Assembly: GCA_021325275.1 (NCBI GenBank)
Contig: JAJPHL010000059.1
Coordinates: forward strand, 62,001-126,000
Reading direction: 5' to 3'
DNA from: Terriglobia bacterium
GTDB lineage: Bacteria > Acidobacteriota > Terriglobia > JAJPHL01
Length of the DNA: 64,000 nt
A program made the translations under genes and the position numbers. This document shows positions 26,501 through 35,213 of the stretch, one piece after another. The notes below the pieces were generated by a model. That model searched no databases and was not told the DNA's origin. It saw only the letters and a list, made by a program, of their open reading frames with translations. The stretch's first letter is position 1; every line of letters begins with the position of its first letter.

Positions 26501-28493
26501 TGGTATGGAAGGTTCCGATGTCGGAGGGGATCCATTTCACCGAAAGGGTGCAAGAGTTGCCGGTCGTGATCGTCGCCCCGAGACAAGACGTGAGATCGAA
26601 GGAAAGCCCGATGTTCGGGGATTGCGTGATGTTGCTGATCGTCAAGGCCGCGCCGCCAGTGTTCGAGATCGTCACGGTTTGCGAGGAACTAGCGTTGCCG
26701 ACAGAGGAGTCGAACGCCAGCACATTCGGACTGACCGAAATAATCGGCGTGTTCGGCAACTGCGCCGTCAAGCTGACGGGAATCGTTGTCGTCGCGGGCG
26801 ACGCGTTCGTGGTGATCGTGATATTCGCGTTCGAACTTCCGGCCACGCTCGGCGTGTACGTCACGCCCAGCGTGCAGGAATTACCCGCTTGAATCGTCTG
26901 ACCCAAGCACGAAGTCAAATTCAGCGAGAGTCCGGAGTTCGCTGTGGCCTGAATATTCGAAATCGTCAGGGCCGCGCCGCCGGTGTTGCTGAGCTTCACG
27001 TTTTGCACCTGGCTTGTCGTTCCCACGGGCGTGGAAAAGCTCAGACTCGTGGGACTCACCGTCAGGATCGGAATGTTGGGGGGATTGGCTACGAGCACCA
27101 CCTGAAGCGTTACCGTGCTCGGCGTGGCGGTGGTCGTGATCGTGATGTTGACCAGTTGGCTGGCGACCTGCGACGGCGAATACGTCACGCCGAACTTGCA
27201 GTTTTGTCCGCCTTGCAGTGTCGTACCGAGGCAGTTCGTCAGGTCGAGAGAGATTCCGCTGCCCGATGGCGCCTGAATGTTGTTGACCGTGATCGACGAT
27301 GTGGTGTTGTTGGTGATCGTGACCTGTTGCGACGCGCTGGTGACCCCCACCGTGGTGGTGATCGTGAGACTGCTGGGCGACAGCGTAATCGGCGGCGGGG
27401 TTGGCTTCACGACACGGATACGATTGTTGCCGCTGTCGGCGATGTAAAGATCGGTCCCGGTGCCGGACAAGTCGTTGGCCACCGCGATGGCGCGCGGAGA
27501 ACTCAATTCCGCCGCTGTTGGCGAGCCGCCGTCGCCTGAAAATCCTGCCGTGCCGCTGCCCGCGATGGTGGTGACGTTGTTGCCGCCGTCGATCATGCGG
27601 ATTCGATTGTTGCCGAGGTCGGCGACATAAATATTGAGGTTCGCATCGGTCCAAATGTTGCGCGGCGAATTGAATTGCGCCGATCCGACCTTCCCGCCGT
27701 CGCCCGAGAATCCGGCCGTCGATCCGCCGAGCGTCGCGACCGCTCCCGAGGACGCGTCGGCTACGCGGATGCGATTGTTGAGGGTGTCGGAGATGTAAAG
27801 CTGGTTGAACGCCGGGCTGTACGCCACTCCCACGGGAGTGTTGAGCGTGGCCGTCGATCCGTCCCCGACGAGCGTCTTGATGGTGCCCGCTTGCAAATCG
27901 ATTTCGCGAATTCGATTGTTTCCGGAGTCGGCGACATAAAGGTATTGCGCGCCGGCCGAAGTGAAGACGTCGTTCGTGGAATCGGTGAATTGCATGCCCA
28001 GGCCGTTGGGCGCGTTGATTTGCGCCGCGGTCGCCGGACCGTTGTCGCCGGAGAATCCCGCGGTGCCGGTTCCCGCCAGCGTGACGATCGTGCCGTCCGG
28101 CTTAACTCTGCGGATTCGCTGATTGGCCGTGTCGGAGATGTAGACGCTGCCATCGGTATCATCGTAGGCGACACCTGACGGCCGATTCAGTTGCGCCGAT
28201 GTAGCGGGTCCGCCGTCACCCGAAAACCCTGCCGTGCCGTTGCCCGCGACCGGCTTGATGATCCCGTTCTTGATCATGCGGACGGTGCTGTTGCCCGTGT
28301 CGCAGAAATAGATGACCCCGTTTGCCGTTACCGTGATCGCCGTCGGCAGGTTGAGCTGCGCCGACGTGGCCGATCCGTTGTCGCCGGAGTTTCCGGCCGT
28401 GCCGGTCCCCGCGGACGTGCTGATAGTAAGGGTTTGCGCCGAAAGCGACAGGATAAACAGTGTACTGGCAAGCAATTGAGTAATGGTTTTCAT
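23544..28493 (-). CDS. Giant secreted NHL-repeat / metzincin protein with Solibacter C-terminal domain
   Basis: About 1649 residues from the ATG at 28493 (signal peptide ending LSAQ). Order: six to seven NHL-type propeller blades (about 20-370, repeated FSGDGG, ADSGNNRIR), four to five ASH/choice-of-anchor Ig-like domains (about 375-790), a Ca-binding DADGDGLCDDWE turn, then a metalloprotease domain. The latter has HELGHNLGLQH, the metzincin HExxHxxGxxH zinc site, and a plausible Met-turn (LSIMNYSFQ). Further Ig-like domains and a TIGR03437-like C-terminal domain (APGSLFTIYG...) follow. It is probably a cell-surface or secreted protease. It lies upstream of and codirected with the NHNE operon. 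Confidence 0.85.
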   Translation of the reverse strand: MKTITQLLASTLFILSLSAQTLTISTSAGTGTAGNSGDNGSATSAQLNLPTAITVTANGVIYFCDTGNSTVRMIKNGIIKPVAGNGTAGFSGDGGPATSAQLNRPSGVAYDDTDGSVYISDTANQRIRRVKPDGTIVTLAGTGTAGFSGDNGPATAAQINAPNGLGMQFTDSTNDVFTSAGAQYLYVADSGNNRIREIDLQAGTIKTLVGDGSTATLNTPVGVAYSPAFNQLYISDTLNNRIRVADASSGAVATLGGSTAGFSGDGGKVGSAQFNSPRNIWTDANLNIYVADLGNNRIRMIDGGNNVTTIAGSGTAGFSGDGGSPTAAELSSPRAIAVANDLSGTGTDLYIADSGNNRIRVVKPTPPPITLSPSSLTITTTVGVTSASQQVTITNNTTSSITVNNIQAPSGSGISLDLTNCLGTTLQGGQNCKFGVTYSPSQVASQLVNITITTTATPSTVTLQVVLVANPPNIPILTVSPTSLSFSTPVGTTSQVQNVKLSNTGGAALTISNIQATANSGLSLNLTSCLGQTIQAGNSCTLGVTYTPSVAGSSNANITITTNASPATTTIPVSLTAQLPNTPIISVSPNVLAFDSSVGNASSSQTVTISNTGGAALTISNITQSPNIGLSFDLTSCLGATITTGNSCTLSVKWIPSDIGTFHTNIVIASNAGANVNIAVTGTSTASAPPTFTLQPQLFNLGGFVIGTSTGPKTVTITNSGTSLLNLTSANVSDLVNYDFSFGNCPLTLTPQQSCQAVLTFHPTITGTLNVTITFNSNAANPPTLTANGYGGPKSDKTACPDADGDGLCDDWELHGVYMRPNGKDIFIDLPGMGADPNTKDIFIQVDWTSFPGNATTGLPYHSHQLDPFAALILVNSFKQAPVDGQKGINMHIDCGPKCPMTLTKTWGTLDANGKPYTQAALLSNNEATYMMSDPPNSKSPSPDTWVLFDKMSANFNASGRAMIFHHVISSHLQNSTTTSSGLSANTATFSDGASKLMITLGGFPTVVGTIQEQAGTLMHELGHNLGLQHGGNEGFNYKPNYLSIMNYSFQMSGLPADGGPSYDYSRWALPQLDTSQLNPQLGLSVPSGFPKIGTSWFCPNAPLAKNNGTPNKAIEDARFGIDWSCGTVAANVLQSVDIDGLDNTLGTAYVGPMSASQTDWDKLVFSGGSLSGKGIDVDVPVTGDAEITRDQADAIPVFTAVRLSYPNGVQLPPGGSATVTIVVTNRGLKADSYNLALTADSGLTVDGSALPSTLSLLAGANKSVQVKVTAPSTVSTDTVLQFKLTATSQNYTNVMDAANIAVQAVAAPPSLTLSTGTVSFPPQSQGSFSFPQSVSVTNTGGAALSISSITVTGDFAQTNSCGTSLAAGASCMIQVAFAPSTTGTRTGVLTINDGGVGSPHIINLTGVSGAPGPSIGASVNAASSAQGGLAPGSLFTIYGTQMGSTTAAGATAVPLPTYLGDVSLTVGGVAAPLLYVGATQINAQIPYGLSTGSQQLLLTSAGGPVAQSTVQIVATAPGLFLIGGTSHLAAQNQDFSANSPTQPLVPNGIAVVYFTGQGAVDQAVTTGAASPGNPPAKVTATVTATIGGTAAPVVFAGLTPGSVGLAQANITLPATKADGSAWTTGDYPVVLTVGGIATSPGNISIKGN

Positions 28494-28663
28494 AAGCCCC
28501 TCTTTGGTTCTCATACCCTATAGGCGGAAGGGACAAAAGGGAACCCTCAACTTTTTTAGGACCACGCGGGGTCGCGCGAGAGACCCCAGCGGCCGCGGGA
28601 ACACACGCTCGCGTGGTACAATGTGGACTCAAGCAAGCTAAATCGCGTACGGGGTACGGAATC

Positions 28664-29410
28664 ATGTCAGGCCATTCAAAGTGGGCCACTATCAAGCACA
28701 AGAAGGGCGCGGCGGACGCCAAACGCGGCCGTGTTTTTACGCGCATCATCAAGGAAATTTCAGTCGCGGCGCGCGCCGGCGGCGGCGACGCCGATTCGAA
28801 TCCGCGCCTGCGCACAATCATCGCCGAAGCCAAGGCCGAGAACATGCCTGCGGACAACATCAAGCGGGCGATTCAGCGCGGCACGGGCGAATTGCCGGGC
28901 GCCACCTACGAGGAAGCGATGTTCGAGGGCTACGGGCCGGGCGGCGTCGCGGTGCTGGTGGAAGTCGCCACCGATAATCGCAACCGCACGGTGAGCGAGT
29001 TGCGCCACATGTTCAGTAAGAACGGCGGAAACCTTGGCGAATCGGGATGCGTGGCGTGGATGTTCAGCAAGAAGGGTTATCTCAGCATTCCGAAGAGCAA
29101 AGCCAGTGAAGACGATTTGATGAGCGTGGTGCTCGACGCCGGCGCCGAAGACTTGAAAGACGACGGCGACGAGTGGGGTGTCCAGACGCCGCCCGATGCT
29201 TTTGAAGCCGTGAAGGAAGCGATGAAGAAGGCGGGCTTCGAGCCGACGTCCGCGGAAATCTCCATGGTCTCGCAGAACAGCGTGAAACTAACGGGCAAGA
29301 ACGTGGCGGCCATGGTGCGGCTGGCCGAAGCGCTCGAGGATCACGACGACGTTCAGAAAGTGCACTCCAATTTCGACGCCGACGAAAAAGAATTACAGGC
29401 CGTCGAATAG
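28664..29410 (+). CDS. YebC/PmpR family transcriptional/translational regulator
   Basis: A 248-residue YebC-family protein. The N-terminus MSGHSKWATIKHKKGAADA is diagnostic; DNRNRTVSELRHMF and GGNLGESGCVAWMF lie in the middle. Family members have been described as DNA-binding regulators and, more recently, as ribosome-associated factors. The ATG at 28664 was chosen by family match; the ORF extends further 5'. It is 12 bp upstream of ruvC, a common pairing. Confidence 0.95.
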   Translation: MSGHSKWATIKHKKGAADAKRGRVFTRIIKEISVAARAGGGDADSNPRLRTIIAEAKAENMPADNIKRAIQRGTGELPGATYEEAMFEGYGPGGVAVLVEVATDNRNRTVSELRHMFSKNGGNLGESGCVAWMFSKKGYLSIPKSKASEDDLMSVVLDAGAEDLKDDGDEWGVQTPPDAFEAVKEAMKKAGFEPTSAEISMVSQNSVKLTGKNVAAMVRLAEALEDHDDVQKVHSNFDADEKELQAVE

Positions 29411-29422
29411 CGGTCCCGCCCT

Positions 29423-29920
29423 ATGCGCATTCTGGGCATCGATTGCGGATGCGATTCCACCGGTTACGGCATCATCGAAACCGACGGGCGTACCCATCGC
29501 ATGCTGATCCATGGGGCGATCCGCACTTCCTCCAAACAAGCTTTTCCGGAACGCCTGAAAATCATCGGCGGCGCGCTTACCGACATTCTTCGTCAATGGG
29601 CGCCGCTTGACGTGGCCGTGGAAGAAGTGTTTTTCGCCGCCAACGCCAAAAGCGCGTTGAAACTCGGTCACGTTCGCGGAGTTGTACTCTTAGAAGCCGC
29701 GCGCGCCGGATTCGTGGTGAATGAATACTCCGCGCTCGAAGTAAAATCGAGCGTGGTGGGCTACGGACGCGCCGAAAAACAGCAAGTGCAACGCATGGTA
29801 AAGGCGCTGTTGCAACTCGCCGAGACGCCCGAACCCGAAGACGCCGCCGACGCTTTGGCGCTGGCGATTTGCCATGCGCATCATGCTCATGCGCGCGCGC
29901 AGATGGCGATGGTGCGTTAA
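29423..29920 (+). CDS. ruvC: Crossover junction endodeoxyribonuclease RuvC
   Basis: A 165-residue Holliday junction resolvase. It starts [17 protein letters not shown] with the first catalytic Asp at residue 6 or 7, has [18 protein letters not shown] with the catalytic Glu, and ends with the Asp pair of [15 protein letters not shown]. RuvA and RuvB are not in the window. The stop overlaps the next start (TAATG). Confidence 0.96.
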   Translation: MRILGIDCGCDSTGYGIIETDGRTHRMLIHGAIRTSSKQAFPERLKIIGGALTDILRQWAPLDVAVEEVFFAANAKSALKLGHVRGVVLLEAARAGFVVNEYSALEVKSSVVGYGRAEKQQVQRMVKALLQLAETPEPEDAADALALAICHAHHAHARAQMAMVR

Positions 29921-30540
29921 TGATGCGATTTCTTTGGGCGCTTGCACTGGGCGCGACGCTCACATCCGCTGAAGCCAAGCTGACATTCACGAAATCCTTC
30001 CCGGAGAGCGTGCCCGATTACTATCGCGTAGTGGTGCACGAAAACGGCGAGGCGGAATACGCGACCGCGCCCGACGATCCGCAGCCCGAGAAATTCAAGC
30101 TGTCGGAGGATTTGGTGAAGCAGGCGTTCGATCTCGCCGCTAAACTCGATCACTTCAAGGGCGAGTCGCTGGAAATCCGCAAGAAGATCGCCAACATGGG
30201 GAAGAAAACCTTCACCTACGACAATGGCGACGAGCACGGCTCGCAAACCTTCAACTATTCCGAGCGCCAAGAGGCGATTGACCTGCTGAACATCTTCGAG
30301 CACATTTCGAACACGGAGCAGGCGATCATCGAACTCGACCGCATCATGCATTTCGATAAGCTCGGCCTGATGAAGTATCTGCTCCAGGTGGAGATTCAGT
30401 TCGACCGTAAGGAATTGGCCGAACCAACGCTGTTGACGCGCACGCTCGAGGAAATCGCGGCGAACAAGGCGTACATGGACATCGCCCGCATTCGCGCGCG
30501 GCTGATCCTGACGAAGATTCAGAACGGAGCGAGCAAGTGA
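29920..30540 (+). CDS. Secreted protein of unknown function
   Basis: A 206-residue protein with a short signal peptide ([19 protein letters not shown]). The rest is mixed alpha/beta, with a mid-protein MGKKTFTYDNGDEHGSQTFNY and a helical C-terminal half. I do not recognise the family. It overlaps the ruvC stop by one base and its own stop overlaps the next start, so it is part of the yebC-ruvC operon. Confidence 0.7.
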   Translation: MMRFLWALALGATLTSAEAKLTFTKSFPESVPDYYRVVVHENGEAEYATAPDDPQPEKFKLSEDLVKQAFDLAAKLDHFKGESLEIRKKIANMGKKTFTYDNGDEHGSQTFNYSERQEAIDLLNIFEHISNTEQAIIELDRIMHFDKLGLMKYLLQVEIQFDRKELAEPTLLTRTLEEIAANKAYMDIARIRARLILTKIQNGASK

Positions 30541-30830
30541 AACGCTTATTTACCGTGATTCGCCGGCGCGGACCCGCTTGGGATCACGCGCAATCGCTCG
30601 AAGGTCAAGCGCTTTGGCAACCGCACGCCGATTTCATGAATGGCCTGGCGCGCGAAGGCTTCGTGGTGCTCGCGGGCCCGCGCGAAACGGTCAACGACGC
30701 GCTGCTGATCGTTCGCGCGGAGTCGGCGGAGGAAATTCGCGCGCGCCTCGACACCGATCCGTGGACGCCAAGCGGTCATTTGGTGACGGGCGAAATCCTG
30801 AAGTGGGATCTCCGCATCGGCTCGTTGTAA
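30537..30830 (+). CDS. YciI-like protein
   Basis: A 97-residue ferredoxin-fold protein of the YciI-related group: FTVIRRRGPAWDHA, HADFMNGLAREGFVVLAGP with a conserved His, and DPWTPSGHLVTGEILKW. Its role is unknown in most bacteria. It starts with GTG in a 4-bp overlap (GTGA) with the upstream gene. Confidence 0.8.
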   Translation: MKRLFTVIRRRGPAWDHAQSLEGQALWQPHADFMNGLAREGFVVLAGPRETVNDALLIVRAESAEEIRARLDTDPWTPSGHLVTGEILKWDLRIGSL

Positions 30831-30837
30831 CGCCAAA

Positions 30838-31503
30838 TCAGGATTCCACAAAGTGATAGCTGGCGTGGACGTCGTAGTCGATGGCGTGCTTCTTCTTGAG
30901 TTCGTCGATATAGCGCAGCGTCTTCGCTGTGTGCGGTCCCACGCCTTCGTTGGTGTGCAAGATCATCTCCTCGAGACAACTCCCCACCGACATGTTCTTG
31001 TGCGCCGCTAAATCCTGCAACAACGCGGCGAGGCGTTTTTCCAGGCGAGCCGTCACGTCGACGCGCTCGATCGCGACGTCGGGACCCTCCTTGCAAGAGC
31101 AATCGTCGCCGCAAAGATCGTGACCAAAACACAAAAAGTAGCCGTTCAAGTCGCGGATGGTGTAGTCGCGGATTCCGTAAGGCCGATCGGCGATCGGTTC
31201 GTCCACTTCGACGCCATTGGCGCGGTGAAATTCGAACAACTCATCGGCGTCGCCGACCGAAAAACAGATCGAGCCGCTATTGCCTGCAGGCGGCCGGCTG
31301 AGGGAGAAAAATAAACGCGTCCGGCCCAAGTCGACGCCGGCGAAGGTCGCTTTGTCGAAGCCCTCATGCGGCGCTTCTTGCGACCAAGTGAATCCCAGCT
31401 TGAAGCCGAGCTTTTGCGTGTAGAAATCGATGGCCGCCGGGAGATCGGGGACCATCAACGTTGGCGTGATGCGGTCGCAATCGACGATCGGAGGCTTGGG
31501 CAT
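30838..31503 (-). CDS. Glyoxalase/bleomycin-resistance (VOC) protein with a Cys-rich linker and helical C-terminal domain
   Basis: About 221 residues. Residues 1-130 form a VOC fold (TPTLMVPDLPAAIDFYTQKL ... YTIRDLNGYFLCFGHD). A short segment with CGDDCSC follows, then a mainly helical C-terminal part (about 150-221) that includes HTNEGVGPHTAKTLRYIDEL. The fusion with this helical domain is not typical of single-domain VOC proteins. The ATG at 31503 has GAGG upstream and suits the family start. It is 8 bp from the stop of the next gene upstream. Confidence 0.8.
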   Translation of the reverse strand: MPKPPIVDCDRITPTLMVPDLPAAIDFYTQKLGFKLGFTWSQEAPHEGFDKATFAGVDLGRTRLFFSLSRPPAGNSGSICFSVGDADELFEFHRANGVEVDEPIADRPYGIRDYTIRDLNGYFLCFGHDLCGDDCSCKEGPDVAIERVDVTARLEKRLAALLQDLAAHKNMSVGSCLEEMILHTNEGVGPHTAKTLRYIDELKKKHAIDYDVHASYHFVES

Positions 31504-31511
31504 AGAAAACC

Positions 31512-34500
31512 TCAATTCTGCACAGCGATGTAGAGTTGTTGATTCACCGGCGCGCCATTGTAAGTAAACGTCAACGGAATCGCGTCGCCGCCCGGCACAT
31601 TCGGCACAACGACATTGAACTGATAGACGCCGACCAGATTCGGCGACAGTCCCGAGTAAACGAGCGTGGCAGGTGTGTTTCCAAATTGCACCTGCACGTT
31701 CGCGGATACTGAATTGGCCCCCTGGACAAGTTGACCCGGTGGGATGTTGGGCGTGACCGAACCGAAGCCAACGCCGTAAATTACGATGGTATCGCCGGGC
31801 TTGGCTGGCCGCGATGCGAGGCCGGGAATCGCGCCGGATGGCAGCACGTAGGTAACATTGTCGGGAAAAAACGCCACCACGTATTGCTTCCCGTTAACCT
31901 GAAAACTGCCCGGTGCGAGCACGCCGGGCGAGGCCGCCGCGGTGTTCACGGTGAACGGCGCGCTGACGCCCGACGGTGACGTAACGATGATTTGCTGCGC
32001 GCCGGCGGTCACGGTCGCGGGCGCCTGCACATTCACTTGGCCCGCACTGATGTACGCGACAAACGCCGGCTGGCCACCGATGGTGACGCTGGTTCCGCTC
32101 AAGGAAGTCGGCGCGTTCACGCCGCTGAAGTCGCTGCCGGACCAGCCACGAGAGGACCCCGCGAGGTTCGATCCATAAATCTCGATCCACGACCCCGCGC
32201 CGATTGTCGAAAAGCCTCCGAAGGCGCTCGCGGAGACAACGCCCGCCACTTGCGGATTGTTCACGCCGGCTTGCGTCAACGTGATCGACTGGCCGGCGAC
32301 CGCAGTCGTTGTTGTTCTTTGTGCTCCGGTGTTGGCCGCGAGTGCGGCCGTCACGATACCCGGTCCGCTTCCCGTTGCCGTCAGCGTCACGAACGAATCG
32401 CCGTCCGTCGCTTTGAAAGCGCATCCGGATTGCGTGAACACCAGCACCGCAACGCTGGACGCTCCGGCCGCGACCGATGTCGTGGAAGGGCTCAGTTCGT
32501 ACGTGCAACCGTTGACAGCGGCGATGTTATCCGCGCTATCGAGGAAAAGCGTTCCGAAATATTGGCCTCCCCCGGCGTTGAGCGTGAGATAAGCGCCGCC
32601 GAGCGCAGCACTCGCGGGAAGCTGAAGGTCAATGGAATGCGTGGCGGTCGCTTGGACGGTCGCCGCCGTCGTGGCGCCGCTCGAGTCCGTCAACGTCACC
32701 GTCGGCTGGGCGAGCTTTCCCACGTTGTAAGCATTCAGGCGCACGACGCTCCCGGGCGAATACGCCGCCAGCTCGCGGGATTGCGTGTCACTGACAAAGA
32801 CGACGCTCGAAAAAGAATCGATTGTGTTGTTGGACGTTGTGACGCCCGGTGAAGTCTCCACCACCACCGGCTGGCTTTCTTGCGATTGAAACGCGGGATA
32901 CGCGGTTGAGATCGAGGGATTGTTGTTGGGATTCAAAAAGTAGTTTTCGCTCACCGAACCACTGGCGGCGTTGCCGATCCAAACGGCGGCGCGTCCCGGT
33001 TGCGCGACAAAGTTGTTAGTCACCGCAATCCCTTGATTCGGACTATTCGACATTGGCGTAAAATTCGTACCGAGGCCGAGCGCCTGAATCCCCGCCAATT
33101 GGATCAGGTTATTCTGTCCCGCCGGAACCAGAACGGTTCCGTCGAGGACGTTGTTCTTGATGGTCGCATTGATCGTCGGCGGTACGATCCAGTCCGCGGT
33201 GGCTAGCTGATGCTGCATGTCGATCCCGGCCATGTTGGAGTTGTGGATGTAGTTGCCGGTGAGCGTGGCGTTCATCAATCCCCACAAGCTGATGCCACGG
33301 GCCCAACCCTGTTGCTCCACGGCGTTGCGATCGAGAAACAGATTTCCGGCACGCCAGCTTGGATCGACGGCGTAGAGGTAACTTCCCGTGAGTCCGCTGG
33401 GCAGACTGCCGTTGAAAGTCAACAGCACTTGCGGCAGATTGTTCACGGCGGGTGCGGATGCCTGCGACGAAACGACCGCGCTTCCAAGAATGGCGCCGTC
33501 AGAGGGTCGCTGAAAAACCACGTTCGATCCGTTCGGCAGCGTGTAATATCCGTTGGCCGCCAGCGCGGTATTGGCGTCTCCTTGGACTTGCAGCACGTTG
33601 GTTGTCCCGGTCGGAGCGCTCTGCACCGAACCGAACACCCACGTGTGCGGTGAGATGGCGTCGTCCAAGGTGCGAATCGAACGGTTCAACCGCAGCGTGT
33701 TATTCAATCCCACTTGCGTCGCCGTGATTCCATCGGCCATCGTGCTGACCAAACGGTCGGTGCCGGGTTTGGGCATCACATAGACGTGATCCAACGTGCA
33801 CGACTGCGCGCCGTCGATGGAGAATCCAACGAATCCGGAATAGATCTTGACGTTGTGAAACGTGCAGCCGCTGCAACCGGCCAGCGAACCGCCGTTGACG
33901 ATCACGCCGCTGCCGCCGCCGCGCACCATTACGACGCCGACGTCCCCTGTCTGAACCTGGGCGATGATCGCAGGAGTGAGATCCGGGTCCGTGGTTGTGA
34001 CCACGAGGCTTGTGTCGTTGAGCGGCTGCTGAATCGGCATACGTCCATAGACGCTCCACGGCCGTCCACTCCGGTAAATGAAAAGATACGCCGGAAGGTT
34101 CGAGCCGGCCAGCGCGTTCAACGCGGTCAGATTCTGCCAGTTCGGGGAAATCGTGAACTGTATGGTGCGCGTGGTCGAATTGACCGCGGTAACCTGCACC
34201 TGCGTGTACAGCATTTGCAGATAGTCGACCGTGAAATTCTGCACCGTGACGTTTTTGCCGACGGCGAGGCCGAGGCCCGAATGCAGTGGATTCGCGAAAT
34301 ACAGATCGGATCCCTGAAAGTCGATGGTGACGCCCGTGACCCCAGAGAGCGCGATGTAGCGATCGGAAGCGCCGAGGCTCAGGAAATAATACGCGCCGGG
34401 ATCGGCGATGACGCTGGGAATCTTGTTCTTGTTCGCGTACGTGACTCCTTGTTGCAGCAGCGGACCAGAATCGAGGCTCGGCTGGTTCGGAGTCATGTTC

Positions 34501-34613
34501 GCCGTGGCGATTCCCAGCCGGACAAGGTCCTGCGACAAGTTCAGCGTGGTTTGCGCGAACGCCCAGCACGGGAGGATGGCGAAGGCGATAAACCATCTCG
34601 GCAAAAACTTCAT
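31512..34613 (-). CDS. Secreted right-handed beta-helix protein with Solibacter C-terminal domain
   Basis: About 1033 residues from the ATG at 34613 (GGGAGC before it; signal peptide ending WAFAQ). Residues about 60-600 have parallel beta-helix spacing (many N-rich turns, GNYIHNSNMAGIDMQHQL), as in pectate-lyase-like proteins. A Cys-containing BACON-like domain follows, then a TIGR03437-like domain (GSWIEIYGSNLA ... KPGDTIVIYGVGFGSV). It probably binds or degrades a polysaccharide outside the cell; the substrate is not evident. Confidence 0.8.
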   Translation of the reverse strand: MKFLPRWFIAFAILPCWAFAQTTLNLSQDLVRLGIATANMTPNQPSLDSGPLLQQGVTYANKNKIPSVIADPGAYYFLSLGASDRYIALSGVTGVTIDFQGSDLYFANPLHSGLGLAVGKNVTVQNFTVDYLQMLYTQVQVTAVNSTTRTIQFTISPNWQNLTALNALAGSNLPAYLFIYRSGRPWSVYGRMPIQQPLNDTSLVVTTTDPDLTPAIIAQVQTGDVGVVMVRGGGSGVIVNGGSLAGCSGCTFHNVKIYSGFVGFSIDGAQSCTLDHVYVMPKPGTDRLVSTMADGITATQVGLNNTLRLNRSIRTLDDAISPHTWVFGSVQSAPTGTTNVLQVQGDANTALAANGYYTLPNGSNVVFQRPSDGAILGSAVVSSQASAPAVNNLPQVLLTFNGSLPSGLTGSYLYAVDPSWRAGNLFLDRNAVEQQGWARGISLWGLMNATLTGNYIHNSNMAGIDMQHQLATADWIVPPTINATIKNNVLDGTVLVPAGQNNLIQLAGIQALGLGTNFTPMSNSPNQGIAVTNNFVAQPGRAAVWIGNAASGSVSENYFLNPNNNPSISTAYPAFQSQESQPVVVETSPGVTTSNNTIDSFSSVVFVSDTQSRELAAYSPGSVVRLNAYNVGKLAQPTVTLTDSSGATTAATVQATATHSIDLQLPASAALGGAYLTLNAGGGQYFGTLFLDSADNIAAVNGCTYELSPSTTSVAAGASSVAVLVFTQSGCAFKATDGDSFVTLTATGSGPGIVTAALAANTGAQRTTTTAVAGQSITLTQAGVNNPQVAGVVSASAFGGFSTIGAGSWIEIYGSNLAGSSRGWSGSDFSGVNAPTSLSGTSVTIGGQPAFVAYISAGQVNVQAPATVTAGAQQIIVTSPSGVSAPFTVNTAAASPGVLAPGSFQVNGKQYVVAFFPDNVTYVLPSGAIPGLASRPAKPGDTIVIYGVGFGSVTPNIPPGQLVQGANSVSANVQVQFGNTPATLVYSGLSPNLVGVYQFNVVVPNVPGGDAIPLTFTYNGAPVNQQLYIAVQN

Positions 34614-34629
34614 GAATCGCTCCCAAGGT

Positions 34630-35112
34630 CTACGGATGATCGGGGTCGAGATCGTAGACCTCGCATTCCCAATCAAAATACGGTAGCAGAAAAATCCGAA
34701 AAATCTCGTGAACCAATGCGATAAGTTTGCGCACGGCGTATTCGTAGTCGCCGTCGCGGACGGTGAGGGTGAGCGATACGTTGCCGCGGCGATTCGCACA
34801 CGTGATTTTCGCTTTCTTCGGGTCAATTTGGCGGTGCGTTGGGCGTTCCTTCGATGCGATCTCGCGAAGAAACGCCTGGAACGCGCGATACATCTCCGAT
34901 TTCACGGGGACCTTCGGCAGCAGCGCCGGAAAGTGCAGCGTCTTGCGACGCGTGTCCATCACGAGTTCGAAAACTTGCTCGCGATGCCACAGCAATCGAT
35001 GCACCACGCGCCCGTTCGACGGTTTTCCTTTGTTGTAGCCGCGGAAAATGGCCTTGTCGGCATAGCCCTGCAAGATTGTCGCGACCTGGTCGAAAGTGTC
35101 GTTCTTTGGCAT
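34630..35112 (-). CDS. Conserved hypothetical protein
   Basis: A 160-residue soluble protein rich in basic residues, with MPKNDTFDQVATILQGYADKA at the start and FDWECEVYDLDPDHP at the end. No signal peptide, helix hairpin or catalytic motif was recognised. The ATG at 35112 was chosen because upstream sequence is a repeat palindrome. It precedes the beta-helix gene by 16 bp. Confidence 0.6.
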   Translation of the reverse strand: MPKNDTFDQVATILQGYADKAIFRGYNKGKPSNGRVVHRLLWHREQVFELVMDTRRKTLHFPALLPKVPVKSEMYRAFQAFLREIASKERPTHRQIDPKKAKITCANRRGNVSLTLTVRDGDYEYAVRKLIALVHEIFRIFLLPYFDWECEVYDLDPDHP

Positions 35113-35124
35113 GACGGTTTTGTT

Positions 35125-35204
35125 ACCGCAGAGACGCAGAGGCGCAGAGAAAACCCAGCCCCAGCGATCCCAGGGTTTCTCTGCGTCCTCTGCGCCTCTG
35201 CGGT
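35125..35204. repeat. Intergenic palindrome, CACCGCAGAGACGCAGAG family
   Basis: An imperfect inverted repeat of about 32-bp arms built from the unit ACGCAGAG and its complement, in the gap between two codirected genes. A second member lies at 52067-52147. Confidence 0.85.
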
Positions 35205-35213
35205 GAAAAAGCG

